64,000 nt of DNA, from contig NZ_PDHM01000016.1 of NCBI RefSeq assembly GCF_002573715.1, positions 62,001-126,000 on the forward strand. Direction: 5' to 3'. This document shows, one piece after another, positions 1-8,191 of this stretch (position 1 is its first letter; the number at the start of each line of letters is the position of its first letter). Made by a program: the position numbers and the translations under genes. The notes under the pieces were generated by a model that saw only the letters and a list, made by a program, of their open reading frames with translations, ran no database searches and was not told where the DNA came from. The stretch comes from Paenibacillus sp. EZ-K15 (GTDB lineage Bacteria > Bacillota > Bacilli > Paenibacillales > Paenibacillaceae).

Positions 1-437
1 GGGTTTCCGTTAGCAAAGCGCTCTGTCATAATTTGATAAAACACGGCTTCTTTGGCCCATTCCGGTACTTTGAATACATCGACTTCATGTATGTACGGGA
101 ATTCAAAGTAACCGGCAGGCGGATAAGGGTAGTCCCATCCAATTCCGCTATCCACCATATAAACCGTCTCATCTCCGGCATGAATCCGAAAGCCGTAGGA
201 TAGTCGTTTATATTTTGGCCTGACTCCGCATTCCCAGTAATCAAACATGTCATCCGAGGCGGCCTTTTCCATGGTGATCTCGAAGTACGTACGGTCCCAA
301 TCATATTTGTCGCCGGTCATGGCAACAACAGAATCAATGTCGTTTTTCTTGGTTCGAATCCGAAGATGAATGGTTTTCGTATCATATGCATAAGCCCATT
401 TATCTCTTGGAACATGATACAGTGCTTCTAACAGCAT
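1..437 (-). CDS. Alpha-glycosidase (neopullulanase/cyclomaltodextrinase type), N-terminal part
   Basis: Only the first 145 codons are in the window; the gene runs off the left edge. The start ATG (complement of 435-437) follows a textbook AGGAGGTG ribosome binding site. The visible protein begins MLLEALYHVPRDKWAYAYD and ends in the motif FYQIMTERFANGNP, which in GH13 enzymes of the neopullulanase/maltogenic amylase group marks the entry into the TIM barrel after an N-terminal CBM34-like beta-sandwich. Family members hydrolyse cyclodextrins, pullulan or maltooligosaccharides inside the cell. The catalytic residues lie outside the window, so the exact substrate cannot be read. There is no signal peptide, consistent with a cytoplasmic enzyme. 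Confidence 0.85.
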   Translation of the reverse strand, partial: MLLEALYHVPRDKWAYAYDTKTIHLRIRTKKNDIDSVVAMTGDKYDWDRTYFEITMEKAASDDMFDYWECGVRPKYKRLSYGFRIHAGDETVYMVDSGIGWDYPYPPAGYFEFPYIHEVDVFKVPEWAKEAVFYQIMTERFANGN

Positions 438-893
438 GGTTACACCTCCTATATGAGTAAAGCTATAGCTAATTAATAACCAACTGCTGGCTTGCATGAA
501 TCATGGAGTGAAAGAGACCGCCCGGCTAGCCTTCCTATATATCAAGTACCGCATGTTATGCGCAATTATAAGATGGGAAGGGGACGGATAGATTATGCAT
601 CGTCGGAAGATTGCTCACCATAGATCATCGTATCACTTTCTGGATGATGCTAAAGTCCTGTATTTACATTTATATGTAGGAAAAATTGAATGGCCCGTAA
701 TCGTTAATATAGCGAAGTGACTTCCACAATATGGACTCTCAATCGATTCACCCCTCTTATTTATTTGTTTAAATGATTAAAAGAATCATCAGTAACATAA
801 TCCTAAGGGTATGATGAATTGACCATTGTATTAAAATAGTGGAGTAGACGCCATATGTTAGGGTTTAATATAAGGGCGCTGTTCATGAGAACC
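438..893. other. Intergenic stretch between divergent genes, no gene seen
   Basis: This AT-rich stretch separates the leftward glycosidase from the rightward amino-acid importer. I see no open frame with a ribosome binding site and no RNA gene. A short palindrome (AGCTATAGCT, about 464-473) lies just upstream of the glycosidase ribosome binding site and may be part of its promoter region. The importer promoter lies further right. Confidence 0.5.
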
Positions 894-894
894 C

Positions 895-934
895 ATGAAT
901 TTTCATTGCATATTCATGCATCCTGTTTTATAAT
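895..934 (+). promoter_or_regulatory. SigA promoter overlapped by ArgR/AhrC-type ARG boxes
   Basis: TTGCAT at 906-911 and TATAAT at 929-934, spaced 17 bp, form a strong vegetative promoter. TGCATATTCATGCA at 907-920 fits the ARG-box pattern TGMAT-WWWW-ATKCA with one mismatch in the centre, and a second half-conserved palindrome ATGAATTTTCAT lies at 895-906. Both overlap or adjoin the -35 element, the geometry expected for repression by arginine-bound ArgR/AhrC. The reading as ARG boxes is inference from the consensus. Confidence 0.6.
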
Positions 935-997
935 GACTCAGTTGCATTTTTTCTATGGTTGAATTTATTCGTAACAGTTAGGGGAGAAACGAGACAT

Positions 998-2440
998 ATG
1001 AAACGTAAATTTACAGCGTGGATGACCCTGTTCATGGTGGTCGTGCTGTCTTTTGGCAGTATCGTTCATGCGGAGGGTGAGAAGAAAACGGTGATTCTCG
1101 GCACGAGTGCCGATTATGCACCTTATGAGTTCCATAAGACGATAGATGGCGTGGATACCATCGTCGGATTTGATATCGATATTGCGAAGGAAATCGCCAA
1201 GGATCTTGGTGCCGAGCTCATTATTAAGGACACCTCCTTTGATGCGCTCTTGCCGGAGCTGACGAGCGGACGCGTGGATTTTGTCATATCGGGCATGAAT
1301 CCGACAGAAGAGCGCCGAAAGAGCATCGATTTCTCCGAGCCTTATTATGCTGCGGAACAATCGGTTGTTGTTCGTAAGGAAGATGCACTCAAGTTCAACA
1401 CGCTTGAAAGCCTGGAGGGAGCTCGCATCGGGGTTCAGAAGAGCTCCATTCAGGAGTCCATTGCAAAGACAATTCCGAAAGCCAATGTGGTATCACTGGA
1501 TAAAATCCCGGACTTGCTGCTGCAGCTGGAATCCGAGCGCGTGGATGTTGTTCTCGCCGAGTATCCAATCGCGAAGACGAATATGAATGAAGCGACCATG
1601 GTGATCACGGACGCTAAACCGACGGCTGAGAATGACGCCTATGCCATTGGGGTTCGCAAAGGGAACGAAGAGCTGCTCAAGAGCATTAATGCTACACTCG
1701 AGCGCTTGAAGGAAAATGACCAGATCCAGAAGTTTGTCGACGAGGCCAGTGACCTGGCTGCCGGTCGTAAGGCAGAGAACCTGAACACATTCGAATTCTT
1801 TTGGAAGTACCGTGATTATTACGCCAAGGGAATCCAGTTTACGTTGCTTATTTCGGCTCTTGGTGTGTTTTTCGGTTTCATTCTCGGATTGATTATCGCA
1901 TTAATGCGGATGTCGGGTGTCAAAATCCTTAAGTTTTTGGCTACCGCTTATATTGAGATCATCCGTGGTACCCCGATGCTGGTCCAGTTGTTTATTATCC
2001 ATTACAGCTTGGCGGCGTTTGATATTAAATTCTCACCGATCCAGTCGGGTATTTTGACGCTTTCTATTAACAGCGCTGCCTATCTAGCTGAAATATTCCG
2101 TGCCGGCATTCAAGGCGTGGACCGCGGTCAATTGGAAGCTGCACGCTCTCTCGGAATGACCAAGGGCAAAGCGATGCGCCACATTATTTTGCCGCAAGCG
2201 TTAAAAGGCGTTTTGCCTGCGATCGGTAATGAGTTTGTTGTCATCATCAAGGAATCCTCCATCGTCTCCTTCATCGGTGTGGTGGACATTATGTATCAAG
2301 CCCAGATTTTGCGCGGCATGACGTTTGCGGCATTGAATCCGCTGCTTGTGGCCGCCCTGATCTACTTTATACTGACATTCGTTCTTTCGAAACTTCTGGG
2401 TGTCTGGGAAAGGAAGTTGAGTGCAAGTGATAACCGTTAA
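998..2440 (+). CDS. Amino-acid ABC transporter, fused substrate-binding and permease protein
   Basis: This 480-residue protein combines a signal peptide ([19 protein letters not shown]), a periplasmic-type binding domain (about residues 30-270, with [18 protein letters not shown] and [19 protein letters not shown] typical of family 3 polar amino-acid binders), and a C-terminal HisM/GlnP-type permease (about 280-478, with [13 protein letters not shown] and the EAA-loop [19 protein letters not shown]). Such fusions are well known among Firmicute glutamine, arginine and cystine importers. The ATG at 998 is chosen because the signal peptide begins there and GGGAG precedes it; an in-frame upstream start at 959 would only lengthen the leader. 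It overlaps the ATPase gene by 20 nt. The ARG boxes upstream favour arginine or a related amino acid as substrate, which is inference. Confidence 0.9.
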   Translation: MKRKFTAWMTLFMVVVLSFGSIVHAEGEKKTVILGTSADYAPYEFHKTIDGVDTIVGFDIDIAKEIAKDLGAELIIKDTSFDALLPELTSGRVDFVISGMNPTEERRKSIDFSEPYYAAEQSVVVRKEDALKFNTLESLEGARIGVQKSSIQESIAKTIPKANVVSLDKIPDLLLQLESERVDVVLAEYPIAKTNMNEATMVITDAKPTAENDAYAIGVRKGNEELLKSINATLERLKENDQIQKFVDEASDLAAGRKAENLNTFEFFWKYRDYYAKGIQFTLLISALGVFFGFILGLIIALMRMSGVKILKFLATAYIEIIRGTPMLVQLFIIHYSLAAFDIKFSPIQSGILTLSINSAAYLAEIFRAGIQGVDRGQLEAARSLGMTKGKAMRHIILPQALKGVLPAIGNEFVVIIKESSIVSFIGVVDIMYQAQILRGMTFAALNPLLVAALIYFILTFVLSKLLGVWERKLSASDNR

Positions 2441-3149
2441 GGATCTTCATAAATCGTTTGGCAAGCTGGAAATCTTGAAGGGCATTGACATTGAGATTGC
2501 AAAAGGAGAAGTAGTGGTTGTCATCGGGCCGAGCGGCTCCGGTAAAAGTACCTTTTTACGATGTCTCAATTTGCTTGAAGTGCCGACCAGCGGCGAAATT
2601 TCGTTCGAGGGTGAGCTGATCACCGCCAAGAATCACAATATCAATGCAACCCGTGAGAAAATGGGCATGGTATTTCAGCAGTTTAATCTGTTTCCTCACA
2701 AGAAGGTCATCGATAATATTACGCTTGCTCCTATTCAGGTGAAGGGTGTCTCGACAAAGGAAGCCGATGCTACTGCAGACGAGCTGCTGAAGTCGGTTGG
2801 CCTGCAGGACAAGAAAGAGGCATATCCTTCCCAGCTGTCCGGTGGACAGAAGCAGAGAATTGCCATTGCCCGCGCACTCGCGATGCAGCCGCATGTCATG
2901 CTGTTTGACGAGCCAACCTCCGCACTGGACCCTGAAATGGTGGGTGAGGTATTGGAAGTAATGAAGAAACTTGCCGAAGGCGGTATGACGATGGTTATCG
3001 TCACCCATGAGATGGGCTTCGCTCGGGAAGTGGGGGATCGAATTCTGTTCATGGATGGTGGTAAAATCGTAGAGGAAGGCACGCCGGACCAGCTGTTTGG
3101 CAATCCGACTCATCCTCGTACGCAAGAGTTTTTAAGTAAGGTTTTGTAA
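2421..3149 (+). CDS. Amino-acid ABC transporter ATP-binding protein (GlnQ/ArtM type)
   Basis: The 242-residue ATPase has Walker [10 protein letters not shown] (about residue 38), Q-loop [10 protein letters not shown], signature [15 protein letters not shown], Walker [15 protein letters not shown] and the H-loop VTHEMGFA, all typical of the polar amino-acid (PAAT) subfamily. The GTG start at 2421 follows AGGAAG and lies inside the end of the permease gene, so the two are translationally coupled. It energises the fused binding protein/permease encoded just upstream; together they form a complete two-gene importer. A strong terminator follows directly. Confidence 0.95.
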   Translation: MQVITVKDLHKSFGKLEILKGIDIEIAKGEVVVVIGPSGSGKSTFLRCLNLLEVPTSGEISFEGELITAKNHNINATREKMGMVFQQFNLFPHKKVIDNITLAPIQVKGVSTKEADATADELLKSVGLQDKKEAYPSQLSGGQKQRIAIARALAMQPHVMLFDEPTSALDPEMVGEVLEVMKKLAEGGMTMVIVTHEMGFAREVGDRILFMDGGKIVEEGTPDQLFGNPTHPRTQEFLSKVL

Positions 3150-3168
3150 CTTTTATATCTACATTGTA

Positions 3169-3228
3169 ACAAACAAAAACAGCGCCATACCTGATTGTTT
3201 CAGGAATTGGCGCTGTTTTTGTTTGTTT
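3169..3228 (+). terminator. Rho-independent terminator of the amino-acid ABC operon
   Basis: AAACAAAAACAGCGCCA pairs with TGGCGCTGTTTTTGTTT around the bases CCTGATTGTTTCAGGAAT; the lower stem carries the A and T tracts. It starts about 20 bp after the ATPase stop codon. Confidence 0.85.
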
Positions 3229-3243
3229 ATTGGTAACAATTGC

Positions 3244-3272
3244 TTGCAGTATAGGTTACAAAATTGTGATAT
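3244..3272 (+). promoter_or_regulatory. Candidate promoter of the LysM-3D gene
   Basis: TTGCAG (3244-3249) and TGATAT (3267-3272) are spaced 17 bp and lie about 60 bp before the start codon. The match to SigA consensus is moderate. Between this promoter and the ribosome binding site lies ATTACATCCGAATTACC (about 3291-3307), discussed as a possible WalR-type repeat. Confidence 0.35.
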
Positions 3273-3334
3273 ATTGATGTCCGTTGACATATTACATCCG
3301 AATTACCATGCTACATATAGGGAGGCATCTTTAG

Positions 3335-4066
3335 ATGTTACAACAAATGAAATCATGGACTAGAAATTATGGACTTAACAAAAATAATAAGATCGCTGGA
3401 AAAACTGCAAAATGGTTAACCATTACAGCCGTTGCACTTGGCTTGACTTTTGCCGGAGGCGGCCTGCAAGCCCATGCAAGCTCCGTGCATGTTGCTAAGA
3501 ACGGCGACACCTTCTACTTCTTATCTAAACAGTACGGCGTTAATATGGACAAGCTGATAAAGGCTAATCCAACGATTAAGGCAACAAATATATACCAGGG
3601 ACTAAAAATCACCATTCCAGGGACGGTATCGATGAACTCGACGGCATCTGCTGCACCGATCGCTCCAGGAACCTCCGGAGTTACGCCCAGCTTAAGCGTT
3701 TCCTCAGAGAAGAACGTGGTGGAAGCATGGGGCAAGACGTTTAATTACAGCAAAACATTGTCGGTCAAGGCTACTGCCTATTCTTCTGCAGCAAGCGAGA
3801 ACGGTGGTTGGGGCGCGGTTGATTACTTCGGAAATTCCCTTGAGCTCGGCACCATCGCTGTCGATCCCAAAATCATTCCGCTCGGTACCAAGGTGCTTGT
3901 AACAGGACATGAGCATCCAGGACTGCCGAAAAAGGCATTTGTGGCAGAAGCTCGTGATATTGGCGGAGCTATTAAAGGGAATAAGATTGATATTTTCATC
4001 CCAGGTTCAAAATCGTCCGTGAATCAATTCGGCATTCAGGATATCAAATTGTTCATTATCGAATAA
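3335..4066 (+). CDS. Secreted LysM and 3D-domain wall protein (YocH/Rpf-like)
   Basis: The 243-residue protein has a long N-terminal signal region (hydrophobic stretch about residues 28-46, ending AHA-SS), one LysM peptidoglycan-binding motif (about 50-92, HVAKNGDTFYFLSKQYG...ITIPG), a Ser/Pro/Ala linker, and a C-terminal 3D domain (about 140-243). The three aspartates that name the domain are present (AVDPKIIPLG, EARDIGG, NKIDIFIP). Family members such as YocH and EntA-like proteins are muralytic or wall-associated and act outside the membrane. The ATG at 3335 follows GGGAGGCA. It is a single transcription unit ended by its own terminator. Catalytic activity itself is inferred from the family. 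Confidence 0.9.
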   Translation: MLQQMKSWTRNYGLNKNNKIAGKTAKWLTITAVALGLTFAGGGLQAHASSVHVAKNGDTFYFLSKQYGVNMDKLIKANPTIKATNIYQGLKITIPGTVSMNSTASAAPIAPGTSGVTPSLSVSSEKNVVEAWGKTFNYSKTLSVKATAYSSAASENGGWGAVDYFGNSLELGTIAVDPKIIPLGTKVLVTGHEHPGLPKKAFVAEARDIGGAIKGNKIDIFIPGSKSSVNQFGIQDIKLFIIE

Positions 4067-4089
4067 TTCAATAATATTTCTAATACAAG

Positions 4090-4133
4090 AAGACGGCTAG
4101 ACTGGATCCAACTCCAGTCAGCCGTCTTTTTTT
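4090..4133 (+). terminator. Terminator between convergent genes
   Basis: AAGACGGCT and AGCCGTCTT form the outer stem, with GACTGG/CCAGTC inside, followed by a run of seven T residues. It serves the LysM-3D gene and may also stop transcription of the convergent deacetylase gene. Confidence 0.85.
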
Positions 4134-4144
4134 GTTATGCAGAT

Positions 4145-4996
4145 CTATCTCGATTCTGACACGCCTAACATCTCCGGGAGTGTGACGAAGCTATAACCTT
4201 TACTCCGCAGCTCTGTAATAATGTCCGGGAGAGCTTCGATCGTTCCGGTTAGGTCCGATCCCACGCCACCTCCGGCATGTTGGAGTACGATCGAGCCTGG
4301 CCCGACCGCTGATAAAATGTTGCTTTTAACCTCTTCCTTACGCAGCCCTTTCCAATCGAGGGAGTCGACATTCCAATTCACGACTTTGTATCCGTTTTTG
4401 CGTGCCCACTGAAGCTGTTCTTCATTAATATCGCCATAAGGCGGACGAATTAGCCGAGGATCCACTCCGGCTAGGGATTTCAAGATCGTGTTGGTACGTT
4501 CGATTTGGCCTTTGAATTTGTCCAGGCTCAGTTTGTTCAGCTGGGCGTGATTATAGGAGTGATTGCCAATGGCGTGACCTTCTTCATGGATTCGTTTCGC
4601 GAGATCGGGATGTTTTTTGGCCCGTTCCCCCACTGCAAAGAATGTGGCTTTTACCTGAAACTTTTTGAGGATGTCCAGTACTTTTCCGGTAAATCGGGGA
4701 TCCGGGACATCATCAAAGGTCAGAGCGATCTGTTTGACCCGGGGTCCGCTGGAGCGAAAGGTATCCGGATATTTTCTCAGTAATTGACTTAAAGACGGCG
4801 CATCGTCTGAATTTTGGGTCTTATTGCGCTTGGCATGATCCAAGTTTTGGCCGGATTCCGACATGACGGAAGTGTCCTGGGGTTGAAGTGACAAACTATG
4901 TACATCAGACGCGTGTGCCGAGATGTCCGGCACCATGAAAAAGAATAACAGGATACACAACAGGCAGCTTCCTGCACGGTATCGATTGAACATCAC
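4145..4996 (-). CDS. Polysaccharide deacetylase, NodB homology (CE4)
   Basis: The 283-residue exported protein has a signal sequence (about residues 5-27) and a NodB domain (about 85-280). The CE4 motifs are all visible: ALTFDDVPDP (catalytic Asp and metal Asp), the zinc histidines in HAIGNHSYNHAQL, LIRPPYGDIN, NVDSLDWKG and GSIVLQHAGG. The family removes N- or O-acetyl groups from peptidoglycan, chitin-like polymers or exopolysaccharide. Its length and layout resemble the PdaA/PdaB group and single-domain Bacillus deacetylases, but the precise substrate is not evident. Start: GTG at 4996 or ATG at 4993, both after AAAGGGG. It is transcribed alone, convergent with the LysM-3D gene. Confidence 0.88.
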   Translation of the reverse strand: MMFNRYRAGSCLLCILLFFFMVPDISAHASDVHSLSLQPQDTSVMSESGQNLDHAKRNKTQNSDDAPSLSQLLRKYPDTFRSSGPRVKQIALTFDDVPDPRFTGKVLDILKKFQVKATFFAVGERAKKHPDLAKRIHEEGHAIGNHSYNHAQLNKLSLDKFKGQIERTNTILKSLAGVDPRLIRPPYGDINEEQLQWARKNGYKVVNWNVDSLDWKGLRKEEVKSNILSAVGPGSIVLQHAGGGVGSDLTGTIEALPDIITELRSKGYSFVTLPEMLGVSESR

Positions 4997-5096
4997 GATC
5001 GGCCCCTTTCGCTTTTTAATATGGTATGCCCAGTTGATCGGGCGATTATCCTCAATATGGGAATGCGATGTTTTTTAGTTTTCCCTCAGAAAGGTG

Positions 5097-5124
5097 TATA
5101 ATAACCGGTAACAGATTGGTTATT
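5097..5124 (+). promoter_or_regulatory. namA promoter region with an inverted repeat
   Basis: A TATAAT-like -10 (5097-5102) is followed at once by the perfect inverted repeat AATAACC-N11-GGTTATT (5100-5124), which would overlap the transcription start. This is where an operator for a repressor would sit. No recognisable -35 is present, and the regulator is unknown. Confidence 0.4.
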
Positions 5125-5160
5125 ACATCTGATCATTTGGATATGGAAGGAGATAATCGC

Positions 5161-6183
5161 TTGGCAGACTTGTTTACACCTTACAATTTCAAGAATTTGA
5201 CCCTCAAGAACCGCATTGTTATGCCACCGATGTGTCAATATTCCGTTCAAGCTGAGGACGGGATTCCGAATGATTGGCATTTTGTTCATTATGTCAGCCG
5301 TGCCGTTGGAGGTACTGGCTTCATTATTGTAGAAATGACAGGTGTCCATCCTGATGGACGCATAACGAATCAGGACACGGGGATATGGGACGATAATCAG
5401 ATTCCAGCCTATCGCCGTATTGTAGAGAGCGTGCATTCTTATGGAACCAAGATTGGTATCCAGCTTGGGCATGCTGGAAGAAAAGCGCAGGATGCAGAAC
5501 CGTCAGTAGCCCCTTCTGCGATTCCGTTCAGTTCCCATTACAAAATGCCCAAGATGCTTTCCGGGGCGGAAGTGGAAGAGCTCATTCAAGCCTTCAAGGA
5601 AGGCGCGCGTCGAGCTGTTGAGGCCGGGTTCGATACCGTTGAGATTCATGGCGCCCATGGTTACCTCATTCATCAGTTTCACTCGCCGCTAACGAACCAG
5701 CGCAGTGATGAATATGGTCAAGACCTTCCTCTGTTCGGCGAGCGTGTTGTCCAAGCCGTTAAGGAAGTGCTGCCTGAAGGCATGCCGATCATAATGAGGG
5801 TATCTGCAAAAGAATATGTAGACGGCGGCTATGATGTGCAATACTGTGCGGAGATTTGCAAACGTTACCGGGATGCCGGCGTCGATATTTTTCATATCTC
5901 CTCGGGGGGAGAAGGCCAGGTCGGCGCCAATGGCGGTCCGGAAACGAAGCCCGGTTATCAGGTGGATCTGGCAGCAGAGTTCAAGCAGCTGTTAAAGGTG
6001 CCTGTTATTGCGGTAGGAATGCTGGATGATTACCATGCCGCGCAAGAGGTGATTTTGTCAGGCAAAGCAGATCTGGTGGCGATTGGCCGGGGCATGCTCC
6101 GCGATCCCTACTGGGCTGTTCATGCAGCCAAGGCGCTTGATGGAGGACAGAAAGTTCCTAAGCAATATGAACGAGCATATTAA
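5161..6183 (+). CDS. namA: NADPH dehydrogenase NamA (YqjM), Old Yellow Enzyme family
   Basis: This 340-residue FMN enzyme reduces the C=C bond of alpha,beta-unsaturated aldehydes and ketones and also nitro compounds using NADPH. Visible marks are the YqjM-type cysteine in PPMCQYS (Cys25), the substrate-binding pair His163/His166 in EIHGAHGYLIHQF, and the FMN phosphate-binding end LVAIGRGMLRDPYW. YqjM itself is 338 residues. The TTG at 5161 is chosen as start: AAGGAG lies 9 bp upstream, and the protein then begins LADLFTPYNFKNLTLKNRIV as in the family. It stands alone, with an inverted-repeat operator candidate upstream and a palindromic repeat downstream. Confidence 0.93.
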   Translation: MADLFTPYNFKNLTLKNRIVMPPMCQYSVQAEDGIPNDWHFVHYVSRAVGGTGFIIVEMTGVHPDGRITNQDTGIWDDNQIPAYRRIVESVHSYGTKIGIQLGHAGRKAQDAEPSVAPSAIPFSSHYKMPKMLSGAEVEELIQAFKEGARRAVEAGFDTVEIHGAHGYLIHQFHSPLTNQRSDEYGQDLPLFGERVVQAVKEVLPEGMPIIMRVSAKEYVDGGYDVQYCAEICKRYRDAGVDIFHISSGGEGQVGANGGPETKPGYQVDLAAEFKQLLKVPVIAVGMLDDYHAAQEVILSGKADLVAIGRGMLRDPYWAVHAAKALDGGQKVPKQYERAY

Positions 6184-6206
6184 AAGTGCGTGTTCAAAAA
6201 TTGAGA

Positions 6207-6276
6207 GTTCAAAAAGTCAGGTTTTCAGCACCGAAGCTTATGCTTTGCTTCGTGATCAAAAGATGACTTTTTGAAC
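6207..6276. repeat. 70-bp imperfect palindrome (MITE-like or terminator-like repeat)
   Basis: The ends are a perfect 13-bp inverted repeat (GTTCAAAAAGTCA at 6207-6219, TGACTTTTTGAAC at 6264-6276). Inside, TTTTC/TTTTG-type pairing and CGAAGC/GCTTCG extend the stem to nearly the whole length. A partial extra copy of the end (TGTTCAAAAA) lies at 6191-6200. It follows namA and could terminate it, but the size and symmetric ends suggest a dispersed palindromic repeat. No second copy was seen in this window. Confidence 0.6.
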
Positions 6277-6295
6277 AACATCTATAAAAAATTTT

Positions 6296-6321
6296 TGAAA
6301 CGTTTTGGAGCATGCAACGTA
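6296..6321 (+). promoter_or_regulatory. ECF-type (SigW-like) promoter of the pspA operon
   Basis: TGAAAC (6296-6301), exactly 16 bp, then CGTA (6318-6321): a perfect match to the Bacillus SigW consensus TGAAAC-N16-CGTA. It lies about 52 bp upstream of the pspA start codon. SigW control of pspA is established in B. subtilis; here it is inferred from sequence. Confidence 0.8.
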
Positions 6322-6372
6322 AATATTAATCATATACCAGTATTTTAAAGTGAAAGCGAGAGGAAGAGAACG

Positions 6373-7041
6373 ATGTCCATATTTAAAAGATTGCGCGATT
6401 TGACCATGTCCAATATTAACGCCATTATCGACAAGGCGGAAGACCCGATTAAAATGACGGATCAGTACATCCGGGATATGACGGAAGATCTTGAGGATGC
6501 CGAGAAAGCGGTAGCTTCGCAAATTGCCATCGAGAAACGCTTTAAAGCACTTTATGAAGAGCAAGCTGCGCTTGTGGAAAAACGCACGCAGCAAGCGCAT
6601 ACCGCAGCACAAGCTCAAAACGTTGATCTTGCCCGCCGCGCACTGGAAGAGAAGAAGGCCGCCGAGGCCAAGCGTGATGAGTACAAAGCCAGCTACGATC
6701 AGAATAAACTGGCAGCCGACAATCTGCGCGGCAAGCTGGAAGAAATGCGCAAGCAGCTTACAGCGATGAAGAACAAACGTGAAACTTTGGTCGCTCGTTA
6801 TAATGCCGCTAAAGCGCAAACCGAGATCAACAAAGCGATGAACGGGTTTGGGACTGATACAGCATCAGCCGGATTGAAACGAATGGAAGAGAAGATGCTG
6901 GCTATGGAAGCTCGTGCGGAAGCAAGCAATGAAATGTCGTCACGTGAGAAATCCCTTGATGAAGAGTTTGAGAACCTTGGCAAGGACAAAGTCGTTGAGG
7001 ATGAGCTTGCAGCCTTGATGAAACAATACGAGAACAAGTAA
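6373..7041 (+). CDS. pspA: PspA/IM30 family membrane-stress protein
   Basis: The 222-residue protein is almost entirely coiled coil, rich in Glu, Lys, Ala and Arg, with the family N-terminus MSIFKRLRDLTMSNINAIIDKAEDP and no transmembrane segment. PspA/LiaH/Vipp1 proteins are ESCRT-III-like and assemble on the inner face of the membrane to protect it against stress and proton leak. The start follows GAGAGGAAGAG. It is the first gene of a four-gene unit (pspA, DUF350, DUF4178, DUF4247) behind a SigW-type promoter; a hairpin after it probably lowers expression of the later genes relative to pspA. Confidence 0.93.
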   Translation: MSIFKRLRDLTMSNINAIIDKAEDPIKMTDQYIRDMTEDLEDAEKAVASQIAIEKRFKALYEEQAALVEKRTQQAHTAAQAQNVDLARRALEEKKAAEAKRDEYKASYDQNKLAADNLRGKLEEMRKQLTAMKNKRETLVARYNAAKAQTEINKAMNGFGTDTASAGLKRMEEKMLAMEARAEASNEMSSREKSLDEEFENLGKDKVVEDELAALMKQYENK

Positions 7042-7081
7042 TAACGGATTTTAGCGGTCTAACAGTTATATTGTTCAGGGG

Positions 7082-7136
7082 GCGAGGGAGAAACAGCAGA
7101 GCTGAATGCAGCTGAGCTTCTCCTTCGCTTTTGTTT
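7082..7136 (+). terminator. Hairpin after pspA (partial terminator)
   Basis: GCGAGGGAGAA (7082-7092) pairs with TTCTCCTTCGC (7118-7128) with one G-T pair, and AGCTGAATGCAGCT forms an inner loop stem; TTTTGTTT follows. It probably attenuates transcription between pspA and the downstream genes rather than separating them fully. Confidence 0.6.
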
Positions 7137-7239
7137 GATCGTAGATATAAGGGAAGATCCTTTTATTAGACGTCTGTCTTCAATTGAGGCGGCCCGGGCT
7201 TAAGGGAGTTTTTCGTATGTTGAATGTGGAGGCTTAGAG

Positions 7240-7644
7240 ATGGATTTTGATATGATCTTGCGTGTATTGCTATGGACAGCTGTCGGTGGGCTGCTGTTGT
7301 TTGTTTTGATGTTTGTGGATTCCCTGTTCACGAAATATAACGATCTTGAAGAAGTGAAAGCGGGTAACATGGCGGTAACCACAAGACTGATACTGAAACT
7401 GTTCGCACAAGGGTATATTTTATCCGTGTCGATCGGAACGTCATATCATCTGTTTGAGGCGATTGTGGTATCAATCATTTCGTTTATCATATTGCTGGTT
7501 CTCGAATCGTTGACAGAACTCATGCTGCGTAACTTCGGCAAGCTGAACCTTGACAAAGGAACCCGTGAGGGTAAGACGGGATACGGTTTGTTTGCAGGTT
7601 CGCTGCATGTGGTTGGAGCGTTAATTATTACCGCTTGCCTATAG
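7240..7644 (+). CDS. DUF350 family membrane protein
   Basis: The 134-residue protein has about four hydrophobic segments (residues 6-28, 48-70, 73-92 and 118-134) with a short polar loop FGKLNLDKGTREGKTG, matching the DUF350 (YjfL-like) family. Function is unknown. In many Firmicutes and in proteobacterial yjf loci DUF350 genes lie beside PspA-family genes, which suggests a role in membrane stress. The ATG at 7240 follows GTGGAGG. It is followed 30 bp later by the DUF4178 gene. Confidence 0.8.
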   Translation: MDFDMILRVLLWTAVGGLLLFVLMFVDSLFTKYNDLEEVKAGNMAVTTRLILKLFAQGYILSVSIGTSYHLFEAIVVSIISFIILLVLESLTELMLRNFGKLNLDKGTREGKTGYGLFAGSLHVVGALIITACL

Positions 7645-7674
7645 AACGCATAATGGAGATAGGGGACAGGAAAG

Positions 7675-8181
7675 ATGAGTATGTGGAAAAGAATCAGCAA
7701 TTTATTTAGTAAGCCGGAGCCGCCCAAGGTAGAGAAAAGCATGCTGCAGCTGGCTCCCGGCGATATTTGTGAAGTGTCTCTGGTCACTTATGAAGTCACG
7801 GGTCGCGTGCACAATCGCGGTCGTAATGCGGTCGTCTTGACGCTGCAGGATGGCAGCACCATTGCTTATCTGCATATTGAGGAACGCGAGACGGTTCAGT
7901 ATGTGTTATACGCTCCGATCGATGGACGGCTGGACTCTCCGGATGAGGTACCGTCCATCATCGATTTGGACGATCATGTCTTTCACTTGGAAGAGGAATA
8001 CGGGGGACATGTATCGATTACGGGTCGTACTGCGTTTACGCAAAGTGGGGAGCAGCATGTATGGCAATACCAATCGGATGATTACAAGCTGCTGCGTATT
8101 GAATGGCAGAACGGGCGGTTTATGTTGTATGAAGGCGAGAAAGTGATACCGGGGGACGTTCGAGTTATCCGGGCGACTTAG
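7675..8181 (+). CDS. DUF4178 family protein
   Basis: A 168-residue soluble protein without signal peptide or membrane segment. It contains beta-rich segments such as ICEVSLVTYEVTGRVHNRG and HVWQYQSDDYKLLRIEWQ, and resembles DUF4178 proteins, which accompany PspA, DUF350 and DUF4247 in Firmicutes. No catalytic motif is visible. It lies 30 bp after the DUF350 gene and 10 bp before the DUF4247 lipoprotein gene, so they are surely co-transcribed. Start ATG follows GGAGATAGGGGACAGGAAAG. Confidence 0.75.
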   Translation: MSMWKRISNLFSKPEPPKVEKSMLQLAPGDICEVSLVTYEVTGRVHNRGRNAVVLTLQDGSTIAYLHIEERETVQYVLYAPIDGRLDSPDEVPSIIDLDDHVFHLEEEYGGHVSITGRTAFTQSGEQHVWQYQSDDYKLLRIEWQNGRFMLYEGEKVIPGDVRVIRAT

Positions 8182-8191
8182 GAGTGGTGGC

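Noticed and set aside
965..1360. Open frame on the minus strand within the amino-acid ABC gene
   Set aside because: It is antisense to a well-recognised binding protein, has no ribosome binding site and no family resemblance.
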